Positions 1-7,036 of a stretch of 37,736 bases of DNA are shown here, one piece after another; position 1 is the first letter of the stretch, and each line of letters begins with the position of its first letter. The notes under the pieces were generated by a model that was not told where the DNA came from, ran no database searches, and was given only the letters and a program-made list of their open reading frames with translations. The translations under genes were made by a program, and so were the position numbers. The stretch comes from Flavobacterium sp. (GTDB lineage Bacteria; Bacteroidota; Bacteroidia; Flavobacteriales; Flavobacteriaceae), in contig JAGOAL010000017.1 in NCBI GenBank assembly GCA_017983975.1, positions 1 to 37,736 on the forward strand, written 5' to 3'.

Positions 1-736
1 TAAAATGTACTATTTTATCTACATTTAATTTTTTTTGCATAATTTGAGTTAGTTCTCTGTAATTATCAAAAAAAGAATTTAGGCACAACTTCAATTTCTT
101 CAACGTTTCTTTTTCGTTGTAATTTGAACTTTTTTCATCAACAATATTCTCTAGTTGCTTTTTTAATAAAGCTACTTTTTTAATATTTACAATAGATGTG
201 TTTAACTCCTCTGCTGTTTCTTTTAAATTTTCTGACAATTCAAGCTTTTCAAATTCTTTTTTTAATAATTCATTTTGAGATTGTATTACACTTAATGAAC
301 TCTTTTCATTTTTATATTTCTTGCTCTGAATTATTAACAGAACAATCCATAATCCTAATAGTACAATTATTCCTAATAGAATAAAAATGATTGAGCTTTT
401 TGAAATATTTTTTAAGTTCAATTCATTATTGAATTCTACATCTGTTGAATTATTATACCCTAAAGTAATGAAATTCATCCAATTCTCACTAGTAATATCA
501 TTAATAGCAGAATTATTATTGTTATTAAATATTGATTTGCAATGATTTATAATTAAATTTTTGGTATCGAATGCGTAAATGTTAATTTCTTTTTCAAATA
601 ATTTTTTTAGGGTATTTTTTGACTCAATTTTAGTAAATTCAATTTCATTAATTGAATGATACTTGTATGGCAAATTTGAAGAAAAACCAGAATTAACAAG
701 CAAATTAAGAACCAAAAAAAAGACTAAATTTTTCAT
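1..736 (-). CDS. Membrane-anchored coiled-coil protein, C-terminus cut by window edge
   Basis: The frame is open without a stop from ATG at 736 to the window edge (about 245 residues seen), so the gene is partial. The N-terminus has a signal-peptide-like hydrophobic stretch (residues 5-17). A roughly 100-residue Asn-rich extracytoplasmic segment follows, then a strong transmembrane helix rich in Ile and Leu (about residues 116-138), then a Lys/Glu-rich predicted coiled coil to the edge. This order (exported sensor-like segment, one TM helix, cytoplasmic coiled coil) resembles Bacteroidota membrane regulators that end in a LuxR-type HTH. The diagnostic C-terminus is outside the window, so that assignment is only a guess. 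It is transcribed divergently from the gene at 922. A TAAATTTG hexamer-like -7 box lies upstream (789-796 on the complement) without a clear -33 partner. Confidence 0.7.
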   Translation of the reverse strand, partial: MKNLVFFLVLNLLVNSGFSSNLPYKYHSINEIEFTKIESKNTLKKLFEKEINIYAFDTKNLIINHCKSIFNNNNNSAINDITSENWMNFITLGYNNSTDVEFNNELNLKNISKSSIIFILLGIIVLLGLWIVLLIIQSKKYKNEKSSLSVIQSQNELLKKEFEKLELSENLKETAEELNTSIVNIKKVALLKKQLENIVDEKSSNYNEKETLKKLKLCLNSFFDNYRELTQIMQKKLNVDKIVHF

Positions 737-828
737 AGTATTTACATTTAAAAATAAAAAATTTAGGGGTATTTTTTAAAATAATATACAAATTTAATGC
801 ATTTATAGAAAAAAATCTACAGACACAC

Positions 829-860
829 TTGTTTATTTAAAAAAAATTCCTTTATATTTG
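829..860 (+). promoter_or_regulatory. Bacteroidota-type promoter for the 922 gene
   Basis: A TTG (829-831) is followed after 21 nt by TATATTTG (853-860). This fits the flavobacterial TTG-N17-23-TAnnTTTG consensus. It predicts a start of transcription near 866 and a 5' leader of about 55 nt. Confidence 0.5.
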
Positions 861-921
861 AAATTTACAAAACAAATTTTGTAAAATTAAATCTAATTTA
901 AACTTGATTATACCCTAAAAA

Positions 922-1752
922 ATGTCGTTTTTCTGTTTTCCCCCTAATTTTTTCTTGGCAGAGCCTGTCAATCAATCTCGTTCATCAGAAAATAATTTTT
1001 CTAAAGCGTTATTTAAAAAAAATAACTTATTTCAGTTACGTTTTAAAAATCGCGACACAATTGACTCTTCTAAGTTACAGATTTTACTAAACGATTCTTC
1101 TGAATTATCAATTTGTAAAACCTTCAAACAAAAAAAAGAACATACTTCATTTTTTTTTAATGATCTTACCGTTCATGTTGATTCAAAAAATGTAAAACAT
1201 TCAGAAAAATCGATATTTAACATACTGCTCGATAATTATTTCAAAAGTGACACGTCAAACGAAATTAAGTCCATCATAAAAAACAAAGCGTTTTTATACT
1301 GGAGTGAAAAAGAACTTTATTCGTTTTGGACTAAAGAAATTGTTGCAAATGAAACTGATATTGCCAGTTTAATTGAATTATTAGATTCAGATATTTACAG
1401 CAATAATGCGCTGATAGCTTTAGGTGAAAAACTATTAAAAACAATAAATAACCAACCTAATAAATATCAAAATTTATTCAGTGTATACTTCAAAATTGGT
1501 AACTGTTATTTTCATGAAAACGAGCCTAAAAAAGCCCATAAATATTACAAAAAGGCAGGTGCGTTTTTACATTATATTGATGTGCATCAGCATTTTTTAT
1601 TTTATTTTAATTTAGCTAAAACCAAAAAAAGTATTGGATTAGTAACAGAAATTGAAGAACGAAATTTAATTTATTTCTATTTATCAAAAGAAAATTGGGA
1701 GAAAAAATTATATAAAAACGATTTGAAAGACTATTTTCAAATTTCAGCTTAA
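922..1752 (+). CDS. Hypothetical protein with C-terminal TPR-like repeat
   Basis: 276 residues, family not recognised. The first 100 residues are Phe/Asn/Lys-rich without a clear signal peptide or domain. Residues about 184-215 (YFKIGNCYFHENEPKKAHKY) match the helix-turn-helix pattern of a tetratricopeptide repeat, with the Gly-Asn-x-Tyr and Ala positions expected of a TPR. The following 40 residues look like a second degenerate repeat. A role in protein-protein contacts is the most that can be said. The ATG at 922 follows a TAAAAA leader and sits downstream of a good promoter match at 829-860. It faces the subtilisin gene, with only 6 nt between the two convergent stop codons. Confidence 0.65.
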   Translation: MSFFCFPPNFFLAEPVNQSRSSENNFSKALFKKNNLFQLRFKNRDTIDSSKLQILLNDSSELSICKTFKQKKEHTSFFFNDLTVHVDSKNVKHSEKSIFNILLDNYFKSDTSNEIKSIIKNKAFLYWSEKELYSFWTKEIVANETDIASLIELLDSDIYSNNALIALGEKLLKTINNQPNKYQNLFSVYFKIGNCYFHENEPKKAHKYYKKAGAFLHYIDVHQHFLFYFNLAKTKKSIGLVTEIEERNLIYFYLSKENWEKKLYKNDLKDYFQISA

Positions 1753-1758
1753 TAGCAT

Positions 1759-3408
1759 TTAATTTACCACAATTTTTATACTTTTTTGATACGTTTCAGT
1801 TTCAAGAATTAAAATATAATTGCCTTTAGGATGATTAAATGCGATATCGTTTTTCCCTTCATAAATATCAAGTTTATCAGATTGAATAAGTTTTCCATCT
1901 AGTGAATAAACATAAATATTTAAGTTATTATACATCTTTTTTGAAAAAAGTTGGAATTTTTTATTTTTTACAGGATTTATATAACTAAACTCTTGGTTAC
2001 TTTTTGTAAAGTTTTCATTTGACAACGTTTGAAACGCATTGAAAGCATTAACTCTTCCCCACCCCATGTATTGGTCAAATCCTGGTAAATCTTCGCTAGG
2101 CAATCCTACTTGATCCTGAGCTGTTGATTTTAAAAGATTTTTTATCTGAAGTGGAGTTAAATTTGGATTTCTTGAAAGTAAAAGCGATGCTATTCCAGCA
2201 ACTAATGGTGTGGCTTGAGATGTCCCACCCCAATAACTATTGTAATTTGTATCAGAAGACGAACTTAAACCATAAATATAATTTCCTGGAGCTACTACTG
2301 TAATGTGGTTTCCATAATTACTTCCTGAAGTAGTACTCCAAAAAAACGGAGCAGTACGATCGTCATCTGAATCTGTTGAACCTACGGCAATAATATCCAT
2401 GGTGCTTGCATAACCTGCTGGATAATACGTTGTGTTGTTGTTAAAATTCATCATGCATGTTACAAAAACCACATTATGTGTTATTGCATATTGAATTGCA
2501 TCTTGCAATATTGTGCTATTCCCGGTACCACCGATGGACATACTAATGATTTTTACTCCTCTATCTACTGCATAATATATTGAATTTGCCATCCAAGAAT
2601 ATTGTCCGCTATTATTTGAATCTAACACTTTTAAAGGGAGTAGTTTTGAGTTCCAATTAACACCTGCATAACCAATACCGTTACTTCCTTTTGAAAGTAA
2701 TATCCCCGAACAATTAGTTCCATGACCATGATCATCAGTAGCATTATTGTCATTATTTACAAAATCCCAACCATTTACATCATCAATCTTGCCATTGTTA
2801 TCATTATCGATTCCATCGTTTGCAATTTCATTAGAATTTGTCCATATTCTTCCCGCTAATTCAGGATGAGTTAACCTAAACCCAGTGTCTGGAACTGCAA
2901 TCAACATATTAGGATCCCCTGTTTCAAAATCCCATGCTAAATCTATATCCGCATCTGCATCATTTTCTGAAGTAAACGGCATTCCTGAAACATTAAAAGT
3001 ACCATTATTAAAGACACCCCATTGTCTGTTATATAAAGCATCATTTGGTGTTTGTAAAACATCATATTTTTTACCCCCACCTTCTGAAATATAATCTGGT
3101 TCTATGTGCTTTATTTCTGGATACGTTTTTAAAATGCTTATGCATTTTGTAATATCTAATGGTTCTTTAAAATCTATTTGGAAAGTATAAGTGATTTTTG
3201 CTTGCCCTATGGGGGTAATTTTTTTTATATTATTTTCTTTTAACCATAAATCTATATTTAATATTGAAAAAGTATTTTCATTTAAATTTAATTTGGAAAC
3301 ATCCCATAAATCGGAATTAAATTTAATTAATAATGATTTTGAGTTGTAATTTTCCTGACTTATCAATACATTAGTTACTAATAGACATGTAATAATTAAC
3401 TTTTTCAT
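1759..3408 (-). CDS. Secreted subtilisin-like (S8) serine protease with T9SS sorting domain
   Basis: 549 residues with an N-terminal signal peptide (1-17), a pro-region (about 20-110), an S8 catalytic domain (about 125-435) and a C-terminal type A T9SS sorting domain (about 470-549, starting near NPVKNKKFQLF). Catalytic triad: Asp174 in AVPDTG, His229 in HGHGT and Ser397 in GGTSQATP. The oxyanion Asn is likely Asn321. An Asp/Asn-rich loop (IDNDNNGKID, about 200-209) looks like a calcium-binding insert. The protein should be exported through Sec, moved across the outer membrane by the type IX system and anchored or released as an extracellular protease. The start is supported by the signal peptide. 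A CAAATATA (TATATTTG on the coding strand) at 3446-3453 is a candidate -7 box without a clear -33 box. Substrate cannot be inferred. Confidence 0.95.
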   Translation of the reverse strand: MKKLIITCLLVTNVLISQENYNSKSLLIKFNSDLWDVSKLNLNENTFSILNIDLWLKENNIKKITPIGQAKITYTFQIDFKEPLDITKCISILKTYPEIKHIEPDYISEGGGKKYDVLQTPNDALYNRQWGVFNNGTFNVSGMPFTSENDADADIDLAWDFETGDPNMLIAVPDTGFRLTHPELAGRIWTNSNEIANDGIDNDNNGKIDDVNGWDFVNNDNNATDDHGHGTNCSGILLSKGSNGIGYAGVNWNSKLLPLKVLDSNNSGQYSWMANSIYYAVDRGVKIISMSIGGTGNSTILQDAIQYAITHNVVFVTCMMNFNNNTTYYPAGYASTMDIIAVGSTDSDDDRTAPFFWSTTSGSNYGNHITVVAPGNYIYGLSSSSDTNYNSYWGGTSQATPLVAGIASLLLSRNPNLTPLQIKNLLKSTAQDQVGLPSEDLPGFDQYMGWGRVNAFNAFQTLSNENFTKSNQEFSYINPVKNKKFQLFSKKMYNNLNIYVYSLDGKLIQSDKLDIYEGKNDIAFNHPKGNYILILETETYQKSIKIVVN

Positions 3409-3553
3409 ATTTAAATTGTTGATTAATAAATTTTCAATAATATATCAAATATATGGTTTTTATATAAAATCATATATCATTTACTTTTAAATGATGTTTT
3501 AACAATCTTCAATTAATTATCTTTTGTAGATTTGTTCGATAAAGTAAATTATA

Positions 3554-4720
3554 ATGACAAACTTCGAATTATACAATCCTGTAAACTATGTATTTGGTAA
3601 AGGACAAATCGCTAAATTAACTGATCTCGTTCCTTCAAATACAAAAATTCTTATTGCTTATGGCGGTGGAAGCATCTTTAAAAATGGTGTTTACGACCAA
3701 GTAAAAGCAGCTTTACCCAACCATGATATTATAGAATTTGGCGGCATTGAACCTAATCCGCGTTTTGAAACGTTGATGAAAGCAGTTGAAATCATTCGAT
3801 CTGAGAAAATCGGATTTATTCTAGCTGTTGGTGGCGGAAGTGTAATTGATGGGGTTAAGTTTATTTCTGCAGCAGTACATTTTGAAGGCGATGCATCGGA
3901 AATTCTTAAAAAAAGAATATTATTCAAAGATGTTTCTAAAGTAATTCCATTTGGAACGGTTTTAACCTTACCAGCAACAGGTTCTGAAATGAATTCGGGC
4001 GCTGTGGTTACTATTGAAGCTACTCAAGAAAAATTAACGTTGGGCGGAAGTGCTTTATTTCCCGTTTTCTCTATTGTAGATCCTACCGTTATTACTTCGT
4101 TACCTAAAAGACAATTACAAAACGGCGTGGTTGATGCATTTACACACGTTTTAGAACAATACATTACCTATCCTCACGATGCTTTATTGCAAGACCGAAT
4201 TGCCGAAGGAATATTACAAACACTAATCGAAATTGGGCCTGAAGTTGTTGAAAATCCGAGTGATTATAAATTGGCTTCTAACTTTGTATGGAGTGCAACA
4301 ATGGCATTGAATGGCTTGATTCAAAAAGGAGTTCCTTCCGATTGGGCAACCCACATGATTGGTCATGAATTAACCGCTTTGTATGGAATTGATCACGCAA
4401 GAACATTGGCTATCATTGGTCCAAATTTATATCGTGTGATGTTTGAAACTAAAAAGGATAAATTAGCGCAATATGGCCAGCGCGTTTGGAATATTCAAGG
4501 TAATTCAACCGAAGAAATTGCTGAAAAAGCCATCGAAAAAACAGTGGAATTCTTCCATAAAATGGGCATGAAAACCAAATTATCTGAAAACGCTGAAAAC
4601 ATCCAAAATACCGCACAATTCATCATTAACCGATTTGAAGAAAGAGGTTGGAAAGCCTTGGGCGAAAAACAAAACGTTACGCTAGAAAAGGTAAAAACAA
4701 TTGTGGAAATGAGTTATTAA
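3554..4720 (+). CDS. Iron-containing alcohol/aldehyde dehydrogenase, YqhD/BdhA type
   Basis: 388 residues, the usual length of the YqhD/butanol dehydrogenase branch of family III alcohol dehydrogenases, which reduce aldehydes with NAD(P)H. The dinucleotide-binding segment contains GGGSVIDG (93-100). The metal ligands are present at the positions known in E. coli YqhD: Asp194, His198 (GVVDAFTHVL), His267 (ATHMIGHE) and His281 (GIDHART). A soluble cytoplasmic enzyme for aldehyde detoxification or alcohol formation is expected; which substrate it prefers is unknown. ATG at 3554 follows TAAATTATA. A TAGATTTG (3527-3534) is a candidate -7 box with a poor -33. The gene is followed by a 25-nt inverted repeat (4726-4865) and appears monocistronic. 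Confidence 0.93.
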   Translation: MTNFELYNPVNYVFGKGQIAKLTDLVPSNTKILIAYGGGSIFKNGVYDQVKAALPNHDIIEFGGIEPNPRFETLMKAVEIIRSEKIGFILAVGGGSVIDGVKFISAAVHFEGDASEILKKRILFKDVSKVIPFGTVLTLPATGSEMNSGAVVTIEATQEKLTLGGSALFPVFSIVDPTVITSLPKRQLQNGVVDAFTHVLEQYITYPHDALLQDRIAEGILQTLIEIGPEVVENPSDYKLASNFVWSATMALNGLIQKGVPSDWATHMIGHELTALYGIDHARTLAIIGPNLYRVMFETKKDKLAQYGQRVWNIQGNSTEEIAEKAIEKTVEFFHKMGMKTKLSENAENIQNTAQFIINRFEERGWKALGEKQNVTLEKVKTIVEMSY

Positions 4721-4725
4721 GATTA

Positions 4726-4865
4726 AAACACGAATTTCAGGAATTAACACGAATAATTTTTAACGCAAAGTTTTGAAGTTTTTCGCAAAGTTTAGAAAGC
4801 TATGCCAAAAAATAAATTTCAAAAAAAGTAAATAAAATTGGTGTTAATTATTGAAATTCGTGTTT
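4726..4865. repeat. Long intergenic inverted repeat, CACGAATTN family
   Basis: Left arm 4726-4750 begins AAACACGAATTTCA and ends AATTAACAC. The reverse complement of right arm 4841-4865 matches it at 23 of 25 positions, with a 90-nt loop between. Each arm is built from 9-10 nt units (CACGAATTT, CAGGAATTAA, CACGAAT). The loop has two CGCAAAGTTT copies. Possible roles are transcript 3' end processing, termination or a dispersed repeat; it lies after the alcohol dehydrogenase stop codon. Confidence 0.75.
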
Positions 4866-4900
4866 AAATGCGACATTAAAAAGAGTTTAGCAAACGTTTT

Positions 4901-4930
4901 TTGTAAATCCTTTTTAAATAACTATTTTTG
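4901..4930 (+). promoter_or_regulatory. Promoter for gpsA-terC
   Basis: TTG (4901-4903), a 19-nt spacer, then TATTTTTG (4923-4930). The match to the flavobacterial consensus is full, and it ends 22 nt before the gpsA start. Confidence 0.55.
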
Positions 4931-4952
4931 ATGTTCAAAATTAAATCGGAAA

Positions 4953-5948
4953 ATGGAAAATAAGCCAAAAATTGCAGTCATTGGAGGAGGAAGTTGGGCT
5001 ACTGCTATTGCCAAAATGCTTTGTGAAAATCAAGATGAAATTGCTTGGTACATGCGCAGTACATATGCTATAGAACATTTAAAACAGCAAAAACACAACC
5101 CAAATTATTTAAGTTCGGTTACATTTGATACTAGCAAATTAAAACTTACAAATGATATTAATGAAGCAGTTGCTTATGCGGATTATGTAATTTTTGTAGT
5201 GCCATCGGCGTTTTTAAGTAAAGAATTAGAAAGCCTGACCGAAAGTTTAAGTGGTAAAATTATATTTTCTGCTATTAAGGGAATTGTACCTGAATCGAGC
5301 TTAATTGTAGGCGAACATTTTCATACCAAATACGACATTCCGTTTGAGAATATTGGTGTAATAACAGGTCCGTGCCATGCCGAAGAAGTAGCAATGGAAC
5401 GCTTATCTTATTTAACGATTGCTTGTAGTGATAAAACGAAGGCAAAATATGTGGCACAAAATTTAAGTTCACATTACATCAAAGCAAAAACAACAGATGA
5501 TATTATTGGGACAGAATATGCTGCCGTATTAAAAAATATTTACGCTATTGCTGCTGGGATTGCTCATGGTTTAGGCTATGGTGATAATTTTCAAGCGGTA
5601 TTGATGAGTAATGGTATTCGCGAAATGAAGAAATTCATCAGAAAAGTACATAAAATGAAACGAAATATTAATAATTCGGCCTATTTAGGTGATTTATTAG
5701 TTACTGGATATTCGGTCTTTTCTCGAAATAGAATGTTTGGAAACATGATTGGGAAAGGCTACACCGTAAAATCGGCGCAAATGGAAATGAGTATGGTGGC
5801 CGAAGGTTATTATGCTGTAAAAAGTGCCTACAAATTAAACCAAGAATATGGTGCTGATACCCCAATTATTGATGCGGTATACCAAATTTTATATGAAAAT
5901 AAAGAAGCAAAAGCTGTTTTCAAAAAATTAACCGATAAATTAAACTAA
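4953..5948 (+). CDS. gpsA: Glycerol-3-phosphate dehydrogenase [NAD(P)+]
   Basis: 331 residues, the normal length for GpsA. It reduces dihydroxyacetone phosphate to sn-glycerol-3-phosphate, the backbone donor for phospholipid synthesis, in the cytosol. Visible features: an N-terminal Rossmann motif IGGGSWATA (10-18), the FVVPS segment (81-85), the substrate-binding Lys109 in SAIKG, GPCHAEEV (139-146), and Lys194 in VLKNIYAIAAG, the expected catalytic lysine. The GPSHA motif of many GpsA proteins reads GPCHA here. A good promoter lies at 4901-4930. The stop codon is 3 nt before the TerC-family gene, so the two are very likely co-transcribed. Confidence 0.96.
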   Translation: MENKPKIAVIGGGSWATAIAKMLCENQDEIAWYMRSTYAIEHLKQQKHNPNYLSSVTFDTSKLKLTNDINEAVAYADYVIFVVPSAFLSKELESLTESLSGKIIFSAIKGIVPESSLIVGEHFHTKYDIPFENIGVITGPCHAEEVAMERLSYLTIACSDKTKAKYVAQNLSSHYIKAKTTDDIIGTEYAAVLKNIYAIAAGIAHGLGYGDNFQAVLMSNGIREMKKFIRKVHKMKRNINNSAYLGDLLVTGYSVFSRNRMFGNMIGKGYTVKSAQMEMSMVAEGYYAVKSAYKLNQEYGADTPIIDAVYQILYENKEAKAVFKKLTDKLN

Positions 5949-5951
5949 CTC

Positions 5952-6953
5952 ATGCTGTCTCTAAAAACAGGTGCAATTGACCATTTAATTGATCATCCAG
6001 GCATTATAACGGCGTTTACCGTTACCATTATTGCAATGCTGGTGCTAGATTTAGGTGTTTTAAACAAAAAAGGGCACGTTGTTTCTAATCGTGAAGCGGC
6101 AATTTGGTCTGCGGTTTGGATTTCATTGGCTATGGGATTTAGTGGTATTATTTATCACTATATGGGTGCCGAAAAATTCATGCAATTTCAAGGAGCGTAT
6201 TGGATTGAAAAAGCACTTTCGGTAGATAATTTATTCGTGTTTATATTGGTTTTTGGCTATTTCAATGTGGCGAAAGAAGCACAACATAAAGTATTATTTT
6301 GGGGTGTAATTGGCGCTTTGGTTTTTAGAGCCATTTTTATTTTTACCGGAGTTTGGTTGCTGAATTATACTTATTTACCCGAAATGGAGTTATTCGGACA
6401 AATGGTAAAAATCAATTATTTATTGACAATTTTCGGAATAATTCTTATCGTTGCCGGAATCAAATCGGGGTTTAGTAGTGAAGAAGATGATGGAAGTAAA
6501 GATTTTAGTAAAAGTGCCGGTTCAAAATTCGTACATAAATTTTTTAAAGTAAGTCCGAATTTTGATGGCGATAAATTCTTTACCATTCAAAACGGAATCA
6601 AAATGGCAACACCTTTGTTTGTGGTTGTTGCGATTGTAGAATTTACCGATTTATTATTTGCTGTTGACAGTATTCCGGCGATTTTCGCCATCGCACCCAA
6701 CGATCCATTTATTTTATATACGTCTAATATTTTTGCAATTTTAGGATTGCGCTCACTATATTTCTTGCTGGCCAACTTTATGTACATGTTCAGCAAATTG
6801 AAATATGGATTGGCTATCATCTTAACTTTTATTGGGGTAAAAATGATTATAGCGCCGTTTTTCCATATTGAAACTACTGTTTCGTTAATGGTTGTTGGCG
6901 GTGTGTTAATGTTGTCTGTAATCGCTTCTTTGGTATTTCCTGATAAGGATTAA
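5952..6953 (+). CDS. TerC/Alx-family integral membrane protein
   Basis: 333 residues with about eight hydrophobic helices. The intramembrane acidic residues characteristic of TerC/Alx are present: Asp33 (LVLDLGV), Glu86 and Asp92 (WIEKALSVDNLF), and Glu230, Asp233 and Asp239 (IVEFTDLLFAVDSIPA). Family members export manganese or supply metals to exoenzymes, and some are linked to tellurite resistance or alkaline stress. Manganese efflux is the most likely role here but is inferred from the family only. A cytoplasmic Ser/Asp/Lys-rich loop lies at about 172-200. ATG at 5952 starts 4 nt after the end of gpsA, so it is translated from the same transcript. The gene is followed by a hairpin shared with the convergent GH92 gene. 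Confidence 0.9.
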   Translation: MLSLKTGAIDHLIDHPGIITAFTVTIIAMLVLDLGVLNKKGHVVSNREAAIWSAVWISLAMGFSGIIYHYMGAEKFMQFQGAYWIEKALSVDNLFVFILVFGYFNVAKEAQHKVLFWGVIGALVFRAIFIFTGVWLLNYTYLPEMELFGQMVKINYLLTIFGIILIVAGIKSGFSSEEDDGSKDFSKSAGSKFVHKFFKVSPNFDGDKFFTIQNGIKMATPLFVVVAIVEFTDLLFAVDSIPAIFAIAPNDPFILYTSNIFAILGLRSLYFLLANFMYMFSKLKYGLAIILTFIGVKMIIAPFFHIETTVSLMVVGGVLMLSVIASLVFPDKD

Positions 6954-6960
6954 TCTTATA

Positions 6961-7022
6961 ACCACTAAATACACAAAGAAGGCACAAAGAACACTTTAAT
7001 AGTTTCGTTTGCGCCTTCTTTT
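6961..7022. terminator. Bidirectional terminator hairpin containing a CACAAAG-family repeat
   Basis: AAAGAAGGC (6975-6983) pairs with GCCTTCTTT (7013-7021) around a 29-nt loop, and the stem ends in a T-run. It sits between the convergent terC-family and GH92 stop codons. The left part (6961-6993) reads as repeated CACAAAG units like those at 10332, 12863 and 32831. Confidence 0.6.
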
Positions 7023-7036
7023 ATCTTAAAATCGAT

